Shown here: positions 24,700-32,561 of the stretch, one piece after another | How the letters are laid out: every line of letters starts with the position of its first letter | How positions within the stretch are numbered: position 1 is the stretch's first letter | Assembly (NCBI RefSeq): GCF_025717535.1 | Contig: NZ_JAJIRO010000001.1 | Location: forward strand, 992,001 to 1,056,000 | From: Paucibacter sp. Y2R2-4 | GTDB lineage: Bacteria > Pseudomonadota > Gammaproteobacteria > Burkholderiales > Burkholderiaceae_C | Length of the DNA stretch: 64,000 nt | Direction of reading: 5' to 3' | Notes under the pieces: model-generated | The model's database searches: none | Seen by the model: the letters and a program-made list of their open reading frames with translations, nothing else | What the model was told of the DNA's origin: nothing | Made by a program: the position numbers and the translations under genes

Positions 24700-27600
24700 T
24701 TAGCCCTGCAACTGAGCCCAGACCTTGTCTAAGCGCTTGACGCTGACCGGCTGCGGCGTGCGCAGTTCCTGCGCAAACAAACTCACCCGCAATTCCTCCA
24801 GCTGCCAGCGGAAGTCATTCAAGCGACCATCCTGCTGCCCCTTCAGCTCGATGACGCGACGCAAATAGCGCTGCTCCAAAGGCCGCAATTCGGCCAAGAG
24901 CTTGGCATCGCGGGCCGGGTCGGCGCGCAACTTGTCCAAGCGACCGCTGATGGCCTTCAAGTAACGCGGTAGATGCTGCAACTGCGCCCAGGGCGTCTCG
25001 GTGACAAAACGCTTGCCGATCAATCGCTGCAACTGGGCCGTGATGTCCTCTCCGACCTCTTTGCTGGCGCGCGCATCCTTGAGCTTGCGACTGGCCGCCG
25101 CAAACTCCAGCAGCACCACGCCGGTTTGACGCGCGACTTCCTGAGCGATCAGGTTCAGGCGGGAGCGGCCCTCCTCAATCCGTGCCTTGAAGGCGAATTC
25201 ATCCTTGGGCAAAGGCTCGGCCAGAAAGGCCCGCTCCAAGGCCACGCCAATGATCTGTTCGCGCAACTCTTCGGCCGTGCCGAGGCTCATGAACAGCACC
25301 GACATTTTTTGCAGATCGGGGATATTCTTTTCCAGGAACTTCAGCGGCTCTTTCAACTGCAAAGCCACCAGACGGCGCAGGCCGAGGCGGTGCTTGGCGG
25401 CCGCTACATCGGGCTCATCAAACACCTCGATTTCGACATGGGCGCCGCGATCGATCAGGGCCGGGAAGCCGATCAAGGTTTGCGCGCCACGGCTCACCTC
25501 CATCAGCTCGGGCAGCTCGCCAAAGGTCCAGCCGGTATAGGTCTTGGCTTGTTCCTGCACGGGCTTCTTGGGCTGCACCTCGGCGCGGATGCCCCCGTTG
25601 GCGACAGGCGCAGGCGCTTCGGCCTTGCCGGCAGCAGCTGAGGGAGCCGAAGCCGGCAGCTTGAGCGCTGCCAAGGCCTGAAACGCCGAGCGCGCCTGCC
25701 CACCCAACTCGGCCTTCAAGGCGGCCAGATTGCGCCCTATGCCCAGTTGTCGGCCATGCTCATCGACGATCAAAAAGTTCATGAACAAATGCGGCTGCAA
25801 CTGTTCCAGCTTGAAGTCATTGCGTTGAATCGCCAGCTGCGTGCGCTCCTTGACCGCCTTCAGCAAGACCTCAATCAAGGCGCCCTGGCCGAAGGGATGC
25901 GTGGCCGCAAACTCAGCCACAAAGTCGGGCAGCGGCACCAGGCGCGAGCGCGGGCGCTGATGCAGACTCTTGACGAAGGCCAGCACCTTGGCTTCCAGCA
26001 TGCCGGGCACCAGCCACTCGCAGCGATCCTCGTTCACCTGGTTCAGCGCATAAATGGGCACGCTGACGGTCAGGCCGTCGCGCGCATCGCCCGGTTCATG
26101 CAGATAAGTAGCCAGGCAATCGACGCCGCCCAGACGGATGGTCTTGGGGAAGGCACTGCTGGTGATGCCGGCCGCCTCGTGGCGCATCAACTCCTCAACG
26201 CTGAGCTGCAAGAGCTTGGGCTCGGTCTTGGACGCATGCCGGTACCAGCGCTCGAAAGTCGCGCCGGAGTAAACATCGGCCGGCAGATGCTCGTCGTAAT
26301 AGGCGTAGATCAACTCGTCATCGACCAAGACGTCTTGGCGGCGAGACTTGTGCTCTAACTCCTCGACCTTGCGGATCTGACGCTGGTTGTGCGCCAGGAA
26401 GGGCAGTCGAGACTCCCACTCGCCATTGACCAGGGCCTCGCGGATAAAGATGGCGCGCGCCGCCGCCGCATCCACATTGCCGAAATTGACGCGTCGGTTG
26501 TTGTAAATGACGATGCCGTAGAGCGTGGCGCGCTCTAGCGCGATCACTTCGGCCGCCTTCTTCTCCCAATGCGGCTCCAGCAGCTGGGTCTTGATCAGGT
26601 GGCCGGCAATGCCCGGCAGCCATTGGGGCTCGATGGCGGCAATGCCGCGACCAAACAAACGCGTGGTGTCGACCAGCTCGGCCGCCACGATCCAGCGGCC
26701 CGGCTTTTTGCTCAGGTGCGCGCCGGGGTGGCGCCAGAACTTAATGCCACGCGCGCCCAGATACCACTCGTCCTCGTCGCTCTTGCAACCCAAATTGCCC
26801 AAGAGGCCGGCCAACATCGACAGATGCACCTGCTCGTAAGTAGCTGGGCTTCCGTTGATGCGCCAGCCGTGTTCGGCCACCACGGTGTGCAGCTGCGAGT
26901 AGACATCGCGCCACTCTCGCACCCGGCGCGGGCTGACGAAGTTCTCGCGCAATAGCTGCTCATAACGACGGTTGCTGAGCTTGTGCTCGCCGTGGCCGCC
27001 TTTGGCTTCTTCGATCCACTTCCAGAGCTTCAGATAGCCCAGGAACTCGGACTTTTCGTCGTCGAATTTCTTGTGCTTTTCGTCGGCCGCTTGTTGCTGT
27101 TCCATCGGCCGGTCGCGCACATCCTGACCGCTCAGCGCACTGGCAATGACCAAGATCTCGGCCAAGGCTTCGCGGCTGCGCGCTTCCAGGATCATGCGCC
27201 CCACGCGCGGGTCGAGCGGCAGCTTGCCGAGTTCGCGGCCCATGGCGGTGAGCTCATTGGCCTCATCCACCGCGCCCAACTCGGTGAGCAGCTGGTAGCC
27301 GTCGGCGATGGCCTTGCGCGGCGGCGGCTCCAAGAAGGGGAAGTCATCCACCTGGCCCAGACCCAGCGTCTTCATGCGAAGAATCACGCCGGCCAGCGAG
27401 CTGCGCAGGATTTCAGGGTCGGTGAAGCGCGGCCGGGCGAGGTAGTCTTTTTCCTCGTAGAGCCGGATGCAGATGCCATTGCTGACCCGCCCGCAACGAC
27501 CGGCGCGCTGATTGGCCGAGCTTTGGCTGACCGGCTCGATCTGCAGCTGCTCAACCTTGTTGCGATAGCTGTAGCGCTTGACCCGGGCCATGCCGGGGTC

Positions 27601-28653
27601 GATGACATAACGAATGCCCGGCACGGTCAGCGAGGTTTCGGCCACATTGGTGGCCAAGACGATGCGACGCTGGCCATGCGGCTCAAACACCCGGTCTTGC
27701 TCTTGCTGAGACAAACGCGCAAACAGCGGCAGCACCTCGACGCCAGGCGGGTGATGCTTGCGCAGCGCCTCGGCCGCCTCGCGAATCTCGCGCTCGCCGG
27801 GCAGGAAGACCAGCACATCGCCTCCACCCTCGCGCCACAACTCATCCACCGCGTCGCAGATGGCGTTATTCAAGTCGTACTCGCGGCTCTCCTCAAAGGG
27901 ACGGTAGCGTTGCTCCACCGGGAAGGTGCGGCCGGAAACCATCAGCACCGGGGCCGGGCCTTTGATCGATTCAAAGTGCTTGGCGAAACGATCGGCGTCG
28001 ATGGTGGCCGAGGTGACGATGATCTTCAGGTCGGGCCGGCGCGGCAGGATCTGACGCAAATAGCCGAGCAGGAAGTCGATGTTCAACGAACGCTCATGCG
28101 CCTCGTCGATGATGATGGTGTCGTAGGCCTTGAGCAGCGGGTCCGTCTGCGTTTCGGCCAGCAAGATGCCGTCCGTCATCAGCTTGACGCTGGCGCCCGG
28201 CTGCAGCCGGTCTTGGAAGCGGACCTTGTAGCCGACGATTTCGCCCAGCGGCGTTTTCAGCTCATCGGCAATGCGCTTGGCCACACTGCTGGCGGCAATG
28301 CGGCGCGGCTGGGTGTGGCCAATCAGCTTGCCGGTGTTGGCGCGGCCACGGCCGAGCGCCAGCGCAATCTTGGGCAACTGGGTGGTTTTGCCGGAGCCGG
28401 TTTCGCCGCAGACGATGATGACCTGATGCTCGGCCAAGGCCTGCGCAATGTCCTCGCGCCGACTGGAAACCGGCAAGGACTCGGGGAAAGTGATGGGCGG
28501 CAGTGGATTGGCCGGCACAGGCGGGCGCCGCGCCTCGGCCACACCGCCTGGCCGGGGTGGCTTGGGAGCCCGCTGAGCTTGCACAGATGGCTGGGGCCGC
28601 TGCGCCTTAGGAGCTTGAGCGGGCCGCGATGGGGGAGTGGTCGAATCATTCAC
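24700..28653 (-). CDS. hrpA: ATP-dependent RNA helicase HrpA
   Basis: A DEAH/RHA-type helicase acting on RNA, linked in other bacteria to mRNA processing and rescue of stalled ribosomes. Walker A G-E-T-G-S-G-K-T-T, the D-E-A-H box (I-I-D-E-A-H-E-R-S), S-A-T, and motif VI Q-R-A-G-R-C-G-R are present. The HrpA-specific long C-terminal region follows. The frame is open to 28824, but ATG codons there overlap the divergent argA. The first plausible start is the GTG at 28653, giving 1317 residues, close to E. coli HrpA (1300). The first 60 residues are a Pro/Ala/Arg-rich low-complexity segment. Confidence 0.92.
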   Translation of the reverse strand: MNDSTTPPSRPAQAPKAQRPQPSVQAQRAPKPPRPGGVAEARRPPVPANPLPPITFPESLPVSSRREDIAQALAEHQVIIVCGETGSGKTTQLPKIALALGRGRANTGKLIGHTQPRRIAASSVAKRIADELKTPLGEIVGYKVRFQDRLQPGASVKLMTDGILLAETQTDPLLKAYDTIIIDEAHERSLNIDFLLGYLRQILPRRPDLKIIVTSATIDADRFAKHFESIKGPAPVLMVSGRTFPVEQRYRPFEESREYDLNNAICDAVDELWREGGGDVLVFLPGEREIREAAEALRKHHPPGVEVLPLFARLSQQEQDRVFEPHGQRRIVLATNVAETSLTVPGIRYVIDPGMARVKRYSYRNKVEQLQIEPVSQSSANQRAGRCGRVSNGICIRLYEEKDYLARPRFTDPEILRSSLAGVILRMKTLGLGQVDDFPFLEPPPRKAIADGYQLLTELGAVDEANELTAMGRELGKLPLDPRVGRMILEARSREALAEILVIASALSGQDVRDRPMEQQQAADEKHKKFDDEKSEFLGYLKLWKWIEEAKGGHGEHKLSNRRYEQLLRENFVSPRRVREWRDVYSQLHTVVAEHGWRINGSPATYEQVHLSMLAGLLGNLGCKSDEDEWYLGARGIKFWRHPGAHLSKKPGRWIVAAELVDTTRLFGRGIAAIEPQWLPGIAGHLIKTQLLEPHWEKKAAEVIALERATLYGIVIYNNRRVNFGNVDAAAARAIFIREALVNGEWESRLPFLAHNQRQIRKVEELEHKSRRQDVLVDDELIYAYYDEHLPADVYSGATFERWYRHASKTEPKLLQLSVEELMRHEAAGITSSAFPKTIRLGGVDCLATYLHEPGDARDGLTVSVPIYALNQVNEDRCEWLVPGMLEAKVLAFVKSLHQRPRSRLVPLPDFVAEFAATHPFGQGALIEVLLKAVKERTQLAIQRNDFKLEQLQPHLFMNFLIVDEHGRQLGIGRNLAALKAELGGQARSAFQALAALKLPASAPSAAAGKAEAPAPVANGGIRAEVQPKKPVQEQAKTYTGWTFGELPELMEVSRGAQTLIGFPALIDRGAHVEIEVFDEPDVAAAKHRLGLRRLVALQLKEPLKFLEKNIPDLQKMSVLFMSLGTAEELREQIIGVALERAFLAEPLPKDEFAFKARIEEGRSRLNLIAQEVARQTGVVLLEFAAASRKLKDARASKEVGEDITAQLQRLIGKRFVTETPWAQLQHLPRYLKAISGRLDKLRADPARDAKLLAELRPLEQRYLRRVIELKGQQDGRLNDFRWQLEELRVSLFAQELRTPQPVSVKRLDKVWAQLQG

Positions 28654-28655
28654 GA

Positions 28656-28674
28656 GGCGCGGATTATCCGCGCC
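28656..28674. promoter_or_regulatory. 19-bp perfect inverted repeat between hrpA and argA
   Basis: GGCGCGGA-TTA-TCCGCGCC, two perfect 8-bp arms, sits three bases before the proposed hrpA GTG and 128 bp before argA. It could be an operator for the divergent pair or an mRNA hairpin masking the hrpA start. No named binding site was recognised. Confidence 0.4.
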
Positions 28675-28801
28675 CGCCGAACTTTCAAGCGCGCCGGCCG
28701 TTTCAGACCGGTCGGCAGGTGCGCTGATTGCCGGGGCGGGCGCGCCGCAAACATGTCCCCACGCGTTCGGGCCACCGATGGCCTGCGGCACAATTGCGGT
28801 C

Positions 28802-30151
28802 ATGAGTCTTGTCTTCCCCCACACTTTTGTGCCCTGGTTCCGTTCGGTGGCACCCTATATCCATGCTTACCGCGGTGAAACCTTTGTGGTCGGCATGCCG
28901 GGCGAGTTGGTGGCAGCAGGCAAGCTGAATGCTTTTGTGCAGGATCTGTCGATCTTGCACGCCATGGGCATCAAGATCGTGCTGGTGCATGGGTTCAGGC
29001 CCCAAGTGAACGAGCAACTGGCCGCCAAGGGTCAGACGCCGCAGTACAGCCACGGCATGCGTGTCACCGATGCCATCGCACTTGACTGCGCCCAAGAGGC
29101 TGCCGGACAACTGCGTTTCGAAATTGAAGCGGCCTTCTCGCAGGGTCTGCCGAATACGCCCATGGCCAACGCCACCGTGCGGGTGGTGTCGGGTAACTTC
29201 CTGACCGCACGCCCAGTCGGCATTGTGGATGGCAAGGATTTCCAACACAGCGGCCTGGTCCGGCGCGTTGATGCGGCTGCCATTCAGCGGGCCATCGACA
29301 GCGGCGCGGTGGTGCTGCTCTCGCCTTTTGGCTTTTCGCCCACCGGCGAAGCCTTCAATTTGTCGATGGAAGACGTGGCCACCAATGCGGCCATTGCCTT
29401 GCAGGCCGACAAGCTGCTGTTCGTCTGCGAAGTGGCCGGCGTGCGCGAAGACCCCAAAGACCCTGAAAGCCCAGTCGACACCGAATTGGCGCTGGCCGAC
29501 GCGGTGCGCCTCTTGGCCCAGAACAAAAAGCCCGCCGAGGCGATGCAAACGGTGGATGTGGACTTCTATCTGCAGTACTGCGTGAAGGCCTGCCAGGCCG
29601 GCGTGGAGCGCTCGCACATCGTGCCCTTCGCGGTCGATGGCGCCTTGCTGCAGGAGGTCTACACCCATGACGGCATCGGCACCATGGTGGTGGACGAAAA
29701 GCTGGAAAGCTTGCGCGAGGCCGATGCTGACGATATCGGCGGCATCATTGCCCTGATCGAGCCGCTGGAGCGCGACGGCACCCTGGTCAAACGCGACCGC
29801 ACCGAGATCGAGCGCGATATCGACCTCTACACCGTCATCGAACACGACGGAGTGATCTTTGGCTGCGCCGCGCTCTACCCCTATGTGGAAGCGCGTACTG
29901 CGGAGATGGCGGCCTTGACTGTGTCGCCCGATGTGCAGGGGCAAGGCGACGGTGACCGCATCCTCAAGCGCATCGAGCAGCGCGCCAAATCCCAGGGTCT
30001 GAGCAGCATCTTTGTGCTCACCACCCGCACCATGCACTGGTTCATCAAGCGCGGCTTCCGAACGGTCGACCCCGAATGGCTGCCCGAAGAGCGCAAGCGC
30101 AAATACAACTGGGACCGGCGCTCGCAAGTGCTGGTCAAAAAACTGAGCTGA
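28802..30151 (+). CDS. argA: N-acetylglutamate synthase (amino-acid N-acetyltransferase) ArgA
   Basis: First enzyme of arginine synthesis: acetyl-CoA plus glutamate gives N-acetylglutamate. The 449-residue protein has the classical ArgA fusion. An amino-acid-kinase-like domain (about residues 20-290; V-L-V-H-G-F-R-P-Q-V-N near the start) serves arginine binding. A GNAT domain follows (about 295-445), with V-S-P-D-V-Q-G-Q-G-D-G as the acetyl-CoA loop; the usual x-x-R-x-x-G-x-G/A pattern is slightly altered. The start is the ATG at 28802; further upstream the open frame runs through the hrpA promoter region. There is a weak ribosome binding site. It is followed by yggX after 73 bp. Confidence 0.93.
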   Translation: MSLVFPHTFVPWFRSVAPYIHAYRGETFVVGMPGELVAAGKLNAFVQDLSILHAMGIKIVLVHGFRPQVNEQLAAKGQTPQYSHGMRVTDAIALDCAQEAAGQLRFEIEAAFSQGLPNTPMANATVRVVSGNFLTARPVGIVDGKDFQHSGLVRRVDAAAIQRAIDSGAVVLLSPFGFSPTGEAFNLSMEDVATNAAIALQADKLLFVCEVAGVREDPKDPESPVDTELALADAVRLLAQNKKPAEAMQTVDVDFYLQYCVKACQAGVERSHIVPFAVDGALLQEVYTHDGIGTMVVDEKLESLREADADDIGGIIALIEPLERDGTLVKRDRTEIERDIDLYTVIEHDGVIFGCAALYPYVEARTAEMAALTVSPDVQGQGDGDRILKRIEQRAKSQGLSSIFVLTTRTMHWFIKRGFRTVDPEWLPEERKRKYNWDRRSQVLVKKLS

Positions 30152-30224
30152 TTTCTGATTTCCCTCGGCACCACGACAAGTTTGTCGCGGCGCTTTCACC
30201 CATTTCCATCGAAGAGGTTTTGCC

Positions 30225-30497
30225 ATGGCACGCAGCGTTCAATGCACATATTTGAAGAAGGAAGGTGAAGGCCTGGACTTCGCTCCCTACCCTGGCGAGC
30301 TGGGCAAGCGCATTTATCAAAACATTAGCAAGGAAGCCTGGGCGCTCTGGATGAAGCACCAGACCATGCTGGTGAATGAGAACCGCCTGAATCTGGCCGA
30401 TCTGCGCGCCCGCCAATACCTGGCCCGCCAGATGGAGCAGTTCTTCTTCGGCGAAGGTGCAGAAGCGGTGGCGGGCTATGTGCCGCCGGCAGCCTGA
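30225..30497 (+). CDS. yggX: Fe(II)-trafficking / oxidative damage protection protein YggX
   Basis: A 90-residue cytoplasmic protein of the YggX family, which protects Fe-S proteins from oxidants and may carry ferrous iron. The sequence shows the family N-terminus with its single Cys ([15 protein letters not shown]), then [10 protein letters not shown] and K-E-A-W[17 protein letters not shown]. An AAGAGG site precedes the ATG. A strong terminator lies about 70 bp after the stop. Confidence 0.95.
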   Translation: MARSVQCTYLKKEGEGLDFAPYPGELGKRIYQNISKEAWALWMKHQTMLVNENRLNLADLRARQYLARQMEQFFFGEGAEAVAGYVPPAA

Positions 30498-30567
30498 TCT
30501 GCCCATGCCATGCACCGTCTGGACTCGGCCCTGACCTCAAGCCCCTGAGTTCAACGGCTTCGCACCT

Positions 30568-30592
30568 ACGCCTCCAAATTTGGAGGCGTTTT
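30568..30592 (+). terminator. Rho-independent terminator after yggX
   Basis: ACGCCTCCAAA-TTTGGAGGCGT is a perfect 22-bp inverted repeat followed by a T-rich run (TTTTCATTT). It ends the argA-yggX unit. Confidence 0.8.
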
Positions 30593-30718
30593 CATTTGCG
30601 CTTCATCAAATCAAGTTCGCTTGAAATCAGGGCAAGGGCTGAAAGCCCCCGCAAACAGGAATAATTCTTGTTACGCTAGACTCCTTCACTTCACTATCCA
30701 GTTTTGGCCGGGAGTCCC

Positions 30719-31768
30719 ATGCGAGTTTCTACTGTCTTCTCCTCATCGATCCTGACTGCCGCCCTGCTGGGCAGCTGCTTGACGCCTGCCACGGCCCAGG
30801 AACAGGTTCTGAATCTCTATTCCGCCCGCCACTACCAAACCGACGAAGCGCTCTACGCCAATTTCACCAAGAACACCGGGATTCGAATCAACCGGGTGGA
30901 TACCGATGATGCCGGCTTGTTGGCGCGATTGAAGAGCGAAGGCGCGGCCAGCCCGGCCGATGTGATTTTGTTGGTGGATGCGGCCCGCCTTTGGCAGGCC
31001 GAAGAAGAGGGTTTGTTTCAAGCCGTCAAATCCGCGCGACTGGAAGAGCGTATTCCCGCCCAGCTGCGCGCCAAACCCAGCGACAAAGGCAGTGCATGGT
31101 TTGGCCTTTCAACCCGGGCACGCGTCATTGTTTACAACAAACAAACCGTCAAGAAAGACGATGTCCTGAACTACCAGGATCTCGGCAATCCGAAGAATAA
31201 AGGGCGTCTGTGCACCCGCTCGGGTTCGCACCCCTACAACCTGTCTTTGTTTGGCTCGGTGTATGAGCATATGGGTGCCGAAGCCACCGAGGCCTGGTTG
31301 AAAGGCATGGTCGCGAATATGGCGCGCGCGCCCAAGGGCGGCGATACCGATCAAATCAAGGCCGTGGCCAGTGGTGAATGCGGCGTTGCAATTAGCAACA
31401 CTTACTATCTGGCGCGAATGATGCGATCGGAGAAACCCGAAGACCGCGACGCTATGGAAAAGATTGCCGTGGTTTTCCCTAATCAGCAGTCCTGGGGCAC
31501 CCACATCAATATCGCCGGCGGCGCCGTGGCGCGTCACGCCAAGAACCGCGACAACGCCATCAAGTTTTTGGAGTATCTGAGCAGCAATGAGGCGCAAGCT
31601 TATTTCGCCAACGGCAACAATGAATGGCCGGCCGTGACGGGCGTGCGCCTGAGCAATGCAGCGCTGGAATCATTCGGCAATTTCAAGAGTGAAACCATCC
31701 CGATCGCCACAGTGGGCGCGAACCAGCCCCTGGTGCAGAAAATGCTTGATCGGGTGGGCTATAAGTAA
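30719..31768 (+). CDS. Iron(III)-type ABC transporter substrate-binding protein, orphan
   Basis: A 349-residue periplasmic binding protein of the FbpA/FutA type. The start is the ATG at 30719 with GGGAG before it. A signal peptide ends near residue 26 (T-A-T-A-Q); an L-L-G-S-C sequence inside it could alternatively be read as a weak lipobox. The mature protein opens with L-N-L-Y-S-A-R-H-Y-Q-T-D-E-A-L-Y, and later has the Y-Y-L-A-R tyrosine motif (S-N-T-Y-Y-L-A-R-M) that binds ferric iron in this family. No permease or ATPase gene adjoins it, which is unusual. Terminator-bounded on the left, it probably has its own promoter. Confidence 0.88.
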   Translation: MRVSTVFSSSILTAALLGSCLTPATAQEQVLNLYSARHYQTDEALYANFTKNTGIRINRVDTDDAGLLARLKSEGAASPADVILLVDAARLWQAEEEGLFQAVKSARLEERIPAQLRAKPSDKGSAWFGLSTRARVIVYNKQTVKKDDVLNYQDLGNPKNKGRLCTRSGSHPYNLSLFGSVYEHMGAEATEAWLKGMVANMARAPKGGDTDQIKAVASGECGVAISNTYYLARMMRSEKPEDRDAMEKIAVVFPNQQSWGTHINIAGGAVARHAKNRDNAIKFLEYLSSNEAQAYFANGNNEWPAVTGVRLSNAALESFGNFKSETIPIATVGANQPLVQKMLDRVGYK

Positions 31769-31861
31769 GTCAGGCGCGAGGCCTGCGTAGTGATGGGTAG
31801 AGGATGAACTGGCCTAGTTTTATTTGAAATGGTGTTGCCGCCATGCGTTTAATTGCGGCAA

Positions 31862-31890
31862 CACTTGTTTTTATTTTCTGTGCCTATAAT
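31862..31890 (+). promoter_or_regulatory. Candidate sigma-70 promoter for the H-NS-like gene
   Basis: A perfect TATAAT lies at 31885-31890 within a locally AT-rich stretch, about 48 bp before the ATG. The -35 region (around ACTTGT) is weak. An SD-like GCGAGG follows at 31925. Confidence 0.5.
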
Positions 31891-31938
31891 TACTCCGTTC
31901 CCATTTGGCTGAACGCTAAACCTTGCGAGGATTTACAC

Positions 31939-32235
31939 ATGGCATCGCTTAAAGACCTTTTGGCCCAACGGGCTGCACTCGACGAACAAATCTCTCAAAC
32001 CAAGGACCGCGAGCGGGCTGAAGCCATCGCCAAAGTCAAGTCCTTGATGGCAGACTATGGTTTGACCGCAGCCGACCTGAGTTCCCGCGTGCCCAAGGCA
32101 GCCAAAACCTCGAAAGTGGCCGCCAAGTATCGCAATCAAGCGACTGGAGAAACTTGGAGCGGCCGCGGCCTGCAACCCAAATGGCTGAAGGCAGCCATTT
32201 CTTCTGGCGCGTCACTGGCTGATTTCCACGTCTGA
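31939..32235 (+). CDS. H-NS family nucleoid-associated protein
   Basis: A 98-residue histone-like protein that binds AT-rich DNA. Residues 1-45 form a charged helical oligomerisation segment (L-K-D-L-L-A-Q-R-A-A-L-D-E-Q-I). A linker follows, then the C-terminal DNA-binding motif K-Y-R-N-Q-A-T-G-E-T-W-S-G-R-G-L-Q-P-K-W-L. It is of the short Burkholderiales type rather than the 137-residue E. coli H-NS. The ATG at 31939 follows GCGAGG by eight bases. It has its own promoter candidate and terminator, so it is probably monocistronic. Confidence 0.93.
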   Translation: MASLKDLLAQRAALDEQISQTKDRERAEAIAKVKSLMADYGLTAADLSSRVPKAAKTSKVAAKYRNQATGETWSGRGLQPKWLKAAISSGASLADFHV

Positions 32236-32281
32236 ACGTTCAGCCAACAGGGATTCACAATCAATAAAAAGCCCATGTCTC

Positions 32282-32315
32282 AAAAAAGCTGCCTGCTTCA
32301 GGCAGCTTTTTTTTT
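32282..32315 (+). terminator. Rho-independent terminator after the H-NS-like gene
   Basis: AAGCTGCCTG-CTT-CAGGCAGCTT forms a strong hairpin followed by an uninterrupted T run. The stem is flanked by A's on the left, so it could work in both directions. Confidence 0.9.
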
Positions 32316-32469
32316 CGCCCCATGATTCCTTTGGCCTATCCACAGCTTCAGTTTGGGCCAGATATTTGTATTCGGGCGCAGCGCACCCACCTGAATGAAG
32401 GGGCGCCGGCAAGCTTTTGAGGAGAAGCCGCTGCTAGCATCGGCCCGCATATTTTCAAGAACAACTCGC

Positions 32470-32512
32470 AACCCATTCGACAAGTGAACCCGATCAGGTT
32501 TTCGAACCCGAT
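32470..32512. repeat. Direct repeats AACCC(G)AT spaced 17-18 bp
   Basis: GAACCCGAT occurs at 32486 and 32504, and a related AACCCAT at 32470. The near two-turn spacing resembles half-sites on one face of the helix, 50-90 bp before the GGDEF-EAL gene. Confidence 0.35.
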
Positions 32513-32561
32513 GTCCTAATTTGCGCTAGCAATACGCCAATCGCCCAATCATTCGATTACT

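Larger units (their letters stand above)
32236..32561. other. 326-bp intergenic region before the GGDEF-EAL gene
   Basis: It contains the terminator of the H-NS-like gene (32282-32315) and repeated AACCC(G)AT motifs (32470-32512). No gene or RNA was recognised in the rest. Confidence 0.6.

Noticed and set aside
30650-30700. Possible Fur box before the iron-type binding protein
   Set aside because: The AT-rich GAATAATTC segment does not match the 19-bp Fur consensus well enough on either arm.
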